In this document: piece after piece, positions 25,300 through 32,568 of the stretch
How the letters are laid out: the number at the start of each line of letters is the position of its first letter
How positions within the stretch are numbered: position 1 is the stretch's first letter
From: Clostridium folliculivorans
Lineage (GTDB): Bacteria; Bacillota; Clostridia; Clostridiales; Clostridiaceae
Assembly (NCBI RefSeq): GCF_024341905.1
Contig: NZ_BQXY01000002.1
Location: 186,001 to 250,000, forward strand
Reading direction: 5' to 3'
DNA: 64,000 nucleotides
Notes under the pieces: generated by a model
Told to the model about the DNA's origin: nothing
The model's database searches: none
The model's input: only the letters and a program-made list of their open reading frames with translations
Made by a program: the position numbers and the translations under genes

Positions 25300-26298
25300 A
25301 TGGTCAGTAATAAAATAAAAGTATGCGTATTCAACTACAGAGAATTTGACGAAGCTCAATATTTTAAGAAAATAAGTGAAGAGTTAGGAGTAGAACTTAT
25401 TATTTGCAGAGAAACTCCAACACTTTCAAATATACATTTATCTGATGGTTGTGATTGTATTAGCATTATAACTACACCAATAGATGAAATGTTGATTAAG
25501 AAACTTAATGAAATGAATATAAAAATGATCTCAACTAGAACTGTTGGGTTTGATCATATAAATATAAAGTATGCAAAAGAATTAGGTATTCATGTAAGTA
25601 ATGCAACATATTCTCCAAATGGCGTAGCTGACTATGCAATTATGTTAATGATGATGGCTTCGCGTAATATGAAGCGTATTATGGAACGTGGAAATATTCA
25701 GGACTTCTCCTTGCAAGGGCTATTAGGGAGAGAGTTTGCAAATATGAAGATAGGAATAATAGGGACTGGAAGAATTGGTGAGACAGTAATTCGCCATCTT
25801 TCGGGATTTGGAAATCAAATTTTAGCTTATTCACTATATGAAAATGAAGAAGTGAAAAAGTATGCTCGTTATGTTTCCTTAGATGAACTATTGGGTGAAA
25901 GTGATATAATCAGTCTTCATACGCCAGTTGATGATGAAAACTATCATATGATTGATGCAAAGTCGATCTCTAAGATGAAAGATCAAGTAATCATTGTAAA
26001 CACAGCAAGGGGAGCACTTATCGATACTAAGGCATTATTAGATGGAATTGAAAGTAGAAAAGTTGGTGCAGCTGCTTTAGATGTAATAGAAAACGAAGCA
26101 GGGCTTTGTTATAATGACTTGAAATCTGAGGTGCTAAACAATCGAGATTTAGCGGTTCTTAAAAGTTATCCAAATGTGATAGTGACACCTCATATGGCAT
26201 TCTATACAAATCAGGATGTACAGGAGATGGTTTACTCGTCTTTAAAAAGTTGTGTTTTAGAGGTGGAAGGAAAAGAAAATCCATGGAGAGTAGTATAA
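25300..26298 (+). CDS. D-isomer-specific 2-hydroxyacid dehydrogenase (D-lactate dehydrogenase/VanH-like)
   Basis: This ~332-residue NAD-dependent enzyme reduces 2-keto acids to D-2-hydroxy acids. It shows the Rossmann motif KIGIIGTGRIGETV, the catalytic Arg in VNTARGALID, the Glu in DVIENEAGL and the His in VIVTPHMAFYT. The long insertion YNDLKSEVLNNRDLAVLKSY is typical of the LdhA/VanH branch. It is encoded alone, without VanA or VanX, so a fermentative D-lactate role is the simpler reading. ATG 25300, nine bases after GAAGGGG, is preferred over the in-frame TTG 25282. Confidence 0.88.
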   Translation: MVSNKIKVCVFNYREFDEAQYFKKISEELGVELIICRETPTLSNIHLSDGCDCISIITTPIDEMLIKKLNEMNIKMISTRTVGFDHINIKYAKELGIHVSNATYSPNGVADYAIMLMMMASRNMKRIMERGNIQDFSLQGLLGREFANMKIGIIGTGRIGETVIRHLSGFGNQILAYSLYENEEVKKYARYVSLDELLGESDIISLHTPVDDENYHMIDAKSISKMKDQVIIVNTARGALIDTKALLDGIESRKVGAAALDVIENEAGLCYNDLKSEVLNNRDLAVLKSYPNVIVTPHMAFYTNQDVQEMVYSSLKSCVLEVEGKENPWRVV

Positions 26299-26375
26299 AG
26301 ATTACTAGCTGAGCAAATTTTAAAAAAAGTAAATATTAGAGATTAGAAAATAATTTTTTTATCAAAGAGTTATAT

Positions 26376-26402
26376 AGACAGCTAGAAATGGCTGTCTTTA
26401 AT
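26376..26402 (+). terminator. Intrinsic terminator after the dehydrogenase gene
   Basis: AGACAGC (26376-26382) pairs with GCTGTCT (26391-26397), followed by TTAATAAT. Confidence 0.65.
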
Positions 26403-26485
26403 AATATGCTAGATTAGTTGTTATAAGTTTAAGTTATTGATATTCTTCATTTTTTTATGTGTAATAAAATAATTTTTTATTAAAA

Positions 26486-26514
26486 TTGACATAAGCAATT
26501 TTAGAGTATACTAT
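26486..26514 (+). promoter_or_regulatory. Promoter of the marR-nmrA operon
   Basis: TTGACA (26486-26491), 17-bp spacer, TACTAT (26509-26514). Confidence 0.65.
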
Positions 26515-26525
26515 AGATTTATAAT

Positions 26526-26544
26526 TAGTTAGTTAAACTAACTA
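26526..26544. promoter_or_regulatory. Candidate MarR autoregulatory operator
   Basis: A perfect 9-bp inverted repeat TAGTTAGTT-A-AACTAACTA lies directly after the predicted transcription start, 15 bp before the MarR start codon. TAGTT-type half sites are common for MarR/OhrR-like proteins. Confidence 0.75.
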
Positions 26545-26558
26545 TATGGAGGATAACA

Positions 26559-26984
26559 ATGGATAAAGATATTATTATCAGCGCAGATGCTGTTTCGATG
26601 TTTTGTAGATTACAGATGAATGTTAAAAGAGACATTCCTATAAGACCAAGTGAAATGGGAGTACTTATTTTTACTAAGACTCAAGAAGAGCAAGTTACAC
26701 CTTTGATGATTAGTAACTTTTTTAGAATCACAAAACCTTCAGTGACAGCAATGGTAAACACATTAATAACAAAAGGATACTTAATAAAGACTAAATCACT
26801 AACTGATGGAAGAAGTTACACAATTTCTGCTTCCGATAAGGGTATAGAACTAGTTGAAGAAACTTACAATGAATATTTTAAAACAATGGAGTTACTAAAG
26901 CAAAGGTTAGGTAGTGAAGATTTTAGTAGATTTATTGAGCTAATACAGAAAGCAAATAAAATCTTAGGGGAGGAGAAGGAGTAA
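26559..26984 (+). CDS. MarR-family transcriptional regulator
   Basis: This 141-residue winged-helix protein has the MarR DNA-binding core (VTPLMISNFFRITKPSVTAM, then LITKGYLIKTKSLTDGRS with the wing Asp-Gly-Arg). Its ligand is unknown; no redox Cys pair is obvious. The operator palindrome at 26526 strongly suggests autorepression. The stop codon overlaps the ATG of the NmrA-like gene (TAATG), so that gene is co-regulated. Confidence 0.92.
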   Translation: MDKDIIISADAVSMFCRLQMNVKRDIPIRPSEMGVLIFTKTQEEQVTPLMISNFFRITKPSVTAMVNTLITKGYLIKTKSLTDGRSYTISASDKGIELVEETYNEYFKTMELLKQRLGSEDFSRFIELIQKANKILGEEKE

Positions 26985-27847
26985 TGAAAATTCTTGTTAC
27001 AGGGGCATCTGGAAATGTAGGTAATTATGTAGTTAATGAACTTTTGAAAATGGGTGAAAAAGTTGTTGCAGCAGGCACAAATATTGGAAGACTTAAGAAC
27101 ATGTTCAATGAAAGGGTTGAAGTATTAAGATTTGATTTCACAGATGAAAGTACTTTTAAAACTGCTCTAGAGGGTGTTGATAGAGTGTTTTTAATGAGAC
27201 CACCTCACCTTGGTAAACCTGAAGATTTATTTCCTTTTATTGATGAAATGAAAGCTAACAATATAAAGCTTGTATGTTTTTTATCATTAATGGGAGTAGA
27301 AAATAATACTATACCTCCTCATCACAAAATAGAGAAATATATTGAAACCTTAGAAATTCCATTTACACATATTCGACCAGGTTTTTTTATGGAAAATATA
27401 TCGGGGATTCATTCTGTTGAAATCAGGGAACAAGATGAAGTATTTATCCCAGCAGGAAGAAGCAGAACCAGTTTTATAGCTGCAGAGGATATAGGTCTTT
27501 CTATAGCAGTAGTTCTACATAACCCAGAATTATATAAAAATACTGCTCATACAATTACTGGTGGTGAAGCCTTAGATTATTACCAAGTAGCGGAAATAAT
27601 TAGTAAGGTAACAGGAAGAAAAATAACTTATAAGAAGCCTGGATTTCTCAAGTATAGAAGATATTATATAAAAAATAGAGGTCTCGATAAATCATATGTA
27701 AATGTGACTGTAGCACTTTATTTTATGACAAGAATTGGAACAGCAAAAAAAGTAACAGATGAGTTTTGTGAATTAACTGGAAAAAGACCTAAAAGCTTTG
27801 AAGAGTTTGTTAAAGAAAATGTAGTGAATTTTTGTAGTAAACTTTAA
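26984..27847 (+). CDS. NmrA-like/atypical SDR NAD(P)-binding oxidoreductase
   Basis: This 287-residue protein has the N-terminal Rossmann motif VTGASGNVGNYVVNELL and SDR-like features (VDRVFLMRPP, FLSLMGVENN, IRPGFFMENISGI), as in NmrA/QOR2-like atypical SDRs and NAD(P)H azoreductase-like proteins. Members either act as quinone or electrophile reductases or as redox sensors; which applies here is unclear. Translationally coupled to the MarR gene, it is likely induced by the same ligand. Confidence 0.87.
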   Translation: MKILVTGASGNVGNYVVNELLKMGEKVVAAGTNIGRLKNMFNERVEVLRFDFTDESTFKTALEGVDRVFLMRPPHLGKPEDLFPFIDEMKANNIKLVCFLSLMGVENNTIPPHHKIEKYIETLEIPFTHIRPGFFMENISGIHSVEIREQDEVFIPAGRSRTSFIAAEDIGLSIAVVLHNPELYKNTAHTITGGEALDYYQVAEIISKVTGRKITYKKPGFLKYRRYYIKNRGLDKSYVNVTVALYFMTRIGTAKKVTDEFCELTGKRPKSFEEFVKENVVNFCSKL

Positions 27848-27850
27848 GCT

Positions 27851-28207
27851 TTATAAGTTACTTTTTTTTGTCTTAAATTCATCTTTATAATATCTTTCTT
27901 TAATTTTTGGGGATATTAAAACGTTTCCAAAGGTTAATGCAACTATAATAACTGCAGAAATCAAACCTATTGCTGCAGAGTGGCTTTTTCCATAATCAGT
28001 GTTAAGAAGAACCATTACAACCATAAGAACAATATCAGCAAAAAGCAGTTCAAATCCAGTCTTTTTACAGACTTTTCTTTCATCATATTTGTTTTTTTCT
28101 AACTCATCCATTGAGTTATAGCCATCAACTAAAAAACTTAATTTGCCATTTAATAAGGCAATTGATATTGCTAAAAAAAAGATTATTAAAATAAATCCCA
28201 TTATCAT
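27851..28207 (-). CDS. DUF3784-type small membrane protein
   Basis: This 118-residue protein has one N-terminal span (GFILIIFFLAISIALL), a conserved cytoplasmic stretch (LVDGYNSMDELEKNKYDERK followed by VCKKTG) and two further spans. The GYN....EK.KYDE...C pattern is the DUF3784 hallmark as I recall it. Function unknown. A GAGGAGG site precedes the ATG. It is convergent with the NmrA-like gene with only 3 bases between stops. Confidence 0.75.
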   Translation of the reverse strand: MIMGFILIIFFLAISIALLNGKLSFLVDGYNSMDELEKNKYDERKVCKKTGFELLFADIVLMVVMVLLNTDYGKSHSAAIGLISAVIIVALTFGNVLISPKIKERYYKDEFKTKKSNL

Positions 28208-28572
28208 GTAGAATAAACCTCCTCATATAAACGATACCTAAGCTATCAAATATTCAAAATATCCTTTTGATTTATTAGGTATTCAATACTTTATTGTAAT
28301 TATACACCATTACAAAATTTATTTCAAATATTTACCAATTAGTATGGTAATTAATGATTAAAAGCTACGATCAATAACTAAAATTTAATTAAGTTTTAAT
28401 CTTATATTCAAATACCTTGTTGAATTTAAGTGGATATTAATCTGATGCTCTTAAGCTGAACAACTATATTGTTGAACTTATATTAAAAAACTCTGCTGGA
28501 TTATATGAGCAGAGTTTTTTAAAGTAGTTTTATGATTTAAGTGCTATATGTTTTGTTAAAAATATAAATTCA
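28208..28572. other. Gap with R2-related remnant and terminator
   Basis: It holds the promoter of the DUF3784 gene, an R2 relative (28410-28465: CCTTGTTGAATTTAAGTGG, then TCTGATGCTCTTAAGC) and the terminator at 28485. Confidence 0.5.
28485..28521. terminator. Bidirectional intrinsic terminator, serves the TetR gene
   Basis: Perfect 13-bp stem AAAAAACTCTGCT/AGCAGAGTTTTTT. Confidence 0.88.
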
Positions 28573-29196
28573 TTATCCTATATTTAGAATTATATGTGCG
28601 TTTTCAATTAAACCTTCTAAAATCTCTATAGCATCATAGGAGGTTTCTATCTGAATATGATCCTTTCTTACAGAAAGTCTTTGCATAAGACCCCATATTG
28701 CATTTATTTGAATAGCTAGCTTTTTACGAAAGCTTAAATTGTTTTTAATGGAACCATCCTGAAGTCCTTCGTTGATTAATTCATCATAAAAGTATGAATA
28801 AATGATATAATCCAAATAATTTTCATCGTCTGCTCGATGAGTATGATAACAATCAAAAAATATTGTGAATCTGATATCATCAAATCTTTCAAGGTATAGT
28901 TGTTTATATAAATCGATTAAAGAATGAATTTTTTCATTTGCATTATTACCGTGTATGTTATCCTTTAAAAATATTGTTATTTCACCTAAAATGCTTCTGT
29001 GAATTTCCCACAATATATCAAATACTGAATCAAAATATTTATAAAAGGTTACTCTACTGGTTTCAGCAAGATTAACAATATCAACCACAGTTACTTTATC
29101 CATGCCGTTGTTAACAGCTAGATCGAAGGCTGCCTCCATTAAAGTATTTTTACGTTCACTCTCATCTTTGAATTTATAGTTATGCTTAAAACTCAT
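28573..29196 (-). CDS. TetR-family transcriptional repressor
   Basis: This ~207-residue regulator has an N-terminal TetR helix-turn-helix (LMEAAFDLAVNNGMDKVTVV, then IVNLAETSRVTFYKYF) and an all-helical ligand domain. The ATG at 29196, preceded by CTGGAGG, is preferred; the longer in-frame ATG at 29277 would add 27 residues without a ribosome binding site. It is divergent from the GH1 glucosidase gene, whose promoter is bracketed by two palindromes that fit TetR sites, so repression of that gene is likely. Confidence 0.9.
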   Translation of the reverse strand: MSFKHNYKFKDESERKNTLMEAAFDLAVNNGMDKVTVVDIVNLAETSRVTFYKYFDSVFDILWEIHRSILGEITIFLKDNIHGNNANEKIHSLIDLYKQLYLERFDDIRFTIFFDCYHTHRADDENYLDYIIYSYFYDELINEGLQDGSIKNNLSFRKKLAIQINAIWGLMQRLSVRKDHIQIETSYDAIEILEGLIENAHIILNIG

Positions 29197-29328
29197 TAGA
29201 ACCTCCAGATAAGCAGTTTTGCTTTTTATTTTAGGTAATTCCTTAATTAAAGGATACACATGTTTATATTTTAACATATAAATCGGAAAAGTGAGATTTT
29301 CTAAATGCGAAAATCTAATAACTTGGGG

Positions 29329-29343
29329 TTTACACTGTGTAAA
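29329..29343. promoter_or_regulatory. TetR-type operator 1, overlapping the -35 of the GH1 promoter
   Basis: TTTACAC-T-GTGTAAA is a perfect dyad. Its first six bases (TTTACA) also serve as the -35 element, with TAATAT at 29352-29357 as -10 (17-bp spacer). Confidence 0.75.
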
Positions 29344-29361
29344 TTTAGTGGTAATATAAAG

Positions 29362-29384
29362 CTAGTTTACAGTGTGTAAACTAG
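29362..29384. promoter_or_regulatory. TetR-type operator 2, downstream of the GH1 transcription start
   Basis: CTAGTTTACA-GTG-TGTAAACTAG has perfect 10-bp arms and shares the TTTACA..GTGTAAA core with operator 1. The two centres are 37 bp apart. Confidence 0.78.
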
Positions 29385-29457
29385 TGAAGAACTTTGTATT
29401 ATTTAAGACAATTATTATATAGTTGTCAAATTAAATAGAAGGTGGAGGAGAGAATTT

Positions 29458-30822
29458 ATGAATAAAACTAATGTTAATCAATTTCTTTGGGGAGGCGCTG
29501 TAACATCTTTTCAGATAGAGGGCGCTTGGAATGAAGGTGGCAAAGGAGTTTCTATTGTAGATAACAGGGAAATAAAACCTGGAGTATCTGATTGGAACAC
29601 TGCCATAGATTTTTATCATAGATACAAGCAAGACATAGAACTTTTTAAGGAACTTGGATTAAATTCATTTCGTACTAATATAGCTTGGTCTAGAATATTT
29701 CCTGATGGTGAAAATGTAAATGAAGATGGATTAATATTTTATGATAATGTAATAGATGAACTTTTGAATAATAATATAGAGCCAGTGTTAACCTTATATC
29801 ATTTTGATATGCCTTTAGCACTTCAGGAAAAATATAATGGATTTATTTCAAGAAAAGTAGTTGATTTGTTTGAGAAATTTGCAATAACTGTTTTTAAAAG
29901 ATATGGAGATAGGGTCAAGTACTGGGTTAGCTTTAATGAAATGAATACAGCTACACTAATGACAGATTTGTACGGAACTAAGCTTCCAAAGGGCATGGAC
30001 AAAAAAACTTTCGAAAATCAATTAATCCATAATCTCTTAATGGCTCATTCAAAAGCTACCAAAGCACTACATGATATTGTAAAAGATGGAAAGATGGGCG
30101 GTATGGTTAACTACATGCAACTATATCCTGCAACTTGCAATCCAGATGATACTCTCTTAATGAAAAAATTCAAAGAGAGAATTGCTGATTTATATTTAGA
30201 CGTATTTGCAAGAGGAGAGTATCCATCATACTATCTTACAGATTTAAAAAATAGAAAAATATCATTGGAATTTCATGAAGAGGATTTGGAATTGTTAAAG
30301 TACGGAAAAGCAGACTATTTAGGAATCAGTTATTATTTTAGTGGAACAGTTAGCTCAAGTATAAAAAATAACAAGCCTCTTTTCCAGGGTATGGAAAATT
30401 TAATAGAAAACCAATATCTTAAAGCTAGTGAGTGGGGCTGGACTATTGACCCTATCGGTTTTAGGCTAGCTTTAAAGGAAGTCTATGAAAGATATAATAT
30501 GCCAATATTTATATTAGAAAATGGAATTGGTGTAAAAGAAGAATTGAATGAAGATAATACTGTAGAAGATGATTATAGAATTGACTACATGAAAAAACAT
30601 ATAGAACAAATGAAAATTGCAATATCTGAAGGTGTAGAAATAATCGGTTATTTAGCTTGGGGACCAATAGATATACTAAGCTCCCAGGGAGAAATGAGTA
30701 AAAGATATGGATTTATATTTGTAAATAGAACTGAAACTGATTTAAGAGATCTAAAGAGATATAAGAAAAAAAGCTTCAATTGGTTTAAGCAGGTTATAGA
30801 ATCTAACGGTGAAAGATTATAA
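29458..30822 (+). CDS. GH1 glycosidase, probable 6-phospho-beta-glucosidase
   Basis: This 454-residue GH1 enzyme has the N-terminal signature FLWGGAVTSFQIEGAWNEGG, acid/base Glu161 in VSFNEMN and nucleophile Glu354 in FILENGIG. The C-terminal stretch SSQGEMSKRYGFIF contains the Ser..Lys.Tyr phosphate-binding pattern of the 6-phospho-beta-glycosidases, so phosphorylated disaccharides from a PTS are likely substrates. No PTS gene is adjacent. It is controlled by the divergent TetR repressor through two palindromes, an unusual pairing; antiterminator control is more common for such genes. Confidence 0.9.
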   Translation: MNKTNVNQFLWGGAVTSFQIEGAWNEGGKGVSIVDNREIKPGVSDWNTAIDFYHRYKQDIELFKELGLNSFRTNIAWSRIFPDGENVNEDGLIFYDNVIDELLNNNIEPVLTLYHFDMPLALQEKYNGFISRKVVDLFEKFAITVFKRYGDRVKYWVSFNEMNTATLMTDLYGTKLPKGMDKKTFENQLIHNLLMAHSKATKALHDIVKDGKMGGMVNYMQLYPATCNPDDTLLMKKFKERIADLYLDVFARGEYPSYYLTDLKNRKISLEFHEEDLELLKYGKADYLGISYYFSGTVSSSIKNNKPLFQGMENLIENQYLKASEWGWTIDPIGFRLALKEVYERYNMPIFILENGIGVKEELNEDNTVEDDYRIDYMKKHIEQMKIAISEGVEIIGYLAWGPIDILSSQGEMSKRYGFIFVNRTETDLRDLKRYKKKSFNWFKQVIESNGERL

Positions 30823-30844
30823 AATAAAATTTGGATATTATTTA

Positions 30845-30885
30845 TATGCATACAAAGGTATATGACCATTACCTCTGTATGCATA
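30845..30885. terminator. Hairpin between convergent genes
   Basis: TATGCATACA (30845-30854) pairs with TGTATGCATA (30876-30885), extended by AGGTA/TACCT. No strong T run follows. Confidence 0.55.
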
Positions 30886-30946
30886 TTCTCCCCTAACTTT
30901 TAACAGTAAATATATTGAGTAAAAGTTAAACTATAAGGCTATAATT

Positions 30947-31402
30947 CTAATTTAAAGTGTTATACTTTGCAAAAGTTCCATAATCTTCAACTTTGTTTAG
31001 CTTCGGACATTTTGCAATAAAGTGGACTATAATATGACAGTTATCCAATTTTGGATATACTTCAAACAGTTTTCTATCCCCATATCTTATAGCTTCTAAC
31101 GCAAGCGGTAGTTCTTTTCTAAAAATATAGTCTCTAATGGCAGCTTGTATTGGATTTGTGTCGTTATCTACAGCTAGATAAACATAAAATAAAAGTGAGC
31201 TTTCTTTGCTTACCCACTTTCCAAGTACTTCATCTTTCATCTCATTAGTTTTGTCATAAGCAAAGCTCAATCCTATAGTTAAAAATAATTCTGCAGTAAT
31301 ATCAGAGTGAGTTAATGTACAATGTCTAGTCAAAATAGGACTAGTTGGCGTAACACCATCTCTAAATTCAACTGAAAGTTTTTCAGGCTTAAATTCCGAC
31401 AT
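30947..31402 (-). CDS. Staygreen-family protein (SGR domain, bacterial type)
   Basis: This 151-residue protein (KPEKLSVEFRDGVTPTSPIL, CTLTHSDITAELFLTIG, FRKELPLALEAIRYGDRKLF) matches the bacterial Staygreen family, related to plant SGR, the chlorophyll magnesium-dechelatase. Conserved acidic and His residues in TLTHSD and AIRYGD are present. The host has no chlorophyll, so the native substrate must be different, perhaps another metallated tetrapyrrole or none. It is on the same strand as, and 68 bases downstream of, the AraC-type regulator gene, and may be co-transcribed with it. Confidence 0.85.
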   Translation of the reverse strand: MSEFKPEKLSVEFRDGVTPTSPILTRHCTLTHSDITAELFLTIGLSFAYDKTNEMKDEVLGKWVSKESSLLFYVYLAVDNDTNPIQAAIRDYIFRKELPLALEAIRYGDRKLFEVYPKLDNCHIIVHFIAKCPKLNKVEDYGTFAKYNTLN

Positions 31403-31470
31403 ATATTATACCTTCTATTATTTATTTACAAGAATAGTATATGTATATCATTGCGCTTTGCTATTTTGAC

Positions 31471-32361
31471 TTATATTTTATTTAACAGCTGTTTCTTATA
31501 TTGGTTGGGGGTAACATTTTCATATTCTTTGAACTTTTTGATAAAGTAACTAAAATTATCAAATCCAACTTCAAAACAAATATCTGATATCTTTTTATCT
31601 TCATTTTTCAAGAGTTTAGTGGCTTGTTCTATTCTATATTGGTTTATAAAATCTACTATTGTTTTGCCTGTATTGGCTTTGAAGAATCTACAAAAATATT
31701 GAGGATTCATATTTGCTTCTTTAGCTAAATCCTCTATATATATCTTTTCTGTATATTTACTCTGAATATAATTTATAATATTTTTAATGATACTTATTTT
31801 ATAATTAAGCGATGAAGCTGATGATACCTTATTGACAATAAATTTATTTTCTCTAGCGATGACAGAAAGTATCTTGTATAGTGAAGCTTTAATTCCTATC
31901 TCCCAACCAAATTGTTTTTCAGAGCATACAGCTAGTATTTCTTTTACTTCCTCTATCACTTTTATACCCCAGATATACTTTTCATCTATTATTAAAGGAA
32001 GACGATAATCTCCATTTAGAAGTGGGGTAATATAATTATTTTGGCAAGGGTCATTGATTGCACTATTTAAAAAGTTTAAATCAAAAAGTAAAGCATGATG
32101 CAAGCTGCCCTCTCCATTAATAGTATGAGCCGAATGAAGTTGACCACTATTTATTATTATAGCTTGGCCTTCTGAAACCTTTGTGGAAACAGTATCGATT
32201 GTATAGATTATAGATCCTTTTTCTACATAAATGATTTCAAACTCGTTATGCCAGTGTAAGTATAGAGTGAAGTTATTCCAATTTTGGTTATATGAATAAA
32301 ACGGAATAAGAGAGTTACCTCTATCCACGGTTTCCCTTAGAGTATTTCTTTCAGTTTCCAT
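31471..32361 (-). CDS. AraC-family regulator with N-terminal cupin domain
   Basis: The 296-residue protein has an AraC_binding cupin domain (about 20-110, with LYLHWHNEFEIIYVEKGSII and IINSGQLHSAH) and two C-terminal helix-turn-helix motifs (residues 195-292: IEDLAKEANMNPQYFCRFFK and KISDICFEVGFDNFSYFIKK). This is the sugar-responsive regulator layout. It is divergent from the GH31 glucosidase gene, separated by ~200 bp, and probably activates it in response to a sugar. Confidence 0.9.
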   Translation of the reverse strand: METERNTLRETVDRGNSLIPFYSYNQNWNNFTLYLHWHNEFEIIYVEKGSIIYTIDTVSTKVSEGQAIIINSGQLHSAHTINGEGSLHHALLFDLNFLNSAINDPCQNNYITPLLNGDYRLPLIIDEKYIWGIKVIEEVKEILAVCSEKQFGWEIGIKASLYKILSVIARENKFIVNKVSSASSLNYKISIIKNIINYIQSKYTEKIYIEDLAKEANMNPQYFCRFFKANTGKTIVDFINQYRIEQATKLLKNEDKKISDICFEVGFDNFSYFIKKFKEYENVTPNQYKKQLLNKI

Positions 32362-32568
32362 TTATTAAAGTCACCTCACTAGTGGTATACAAAATTTATT
32401 AATTTACAACTCAATAATAAGCAGTGCGATGTTATGATTTTTATTTATGTCAAAATAGTGTTATTTTTAGTTAAGATAGAGCAAGTATTGAGCTGAAAAA
32501 ATATATATACTACTAATATAAGGTTTACATCGTAAAATAACAAGTATAAATACTACAGGAGGAAAATT

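Noticed and set aside
25300..26298. Vancomycin-resistance type vanH
   Set aside because: No vanA, vanX or vanRS genes are adjacent; fermentative D-lactate dehydrogenase is the simpler reading.
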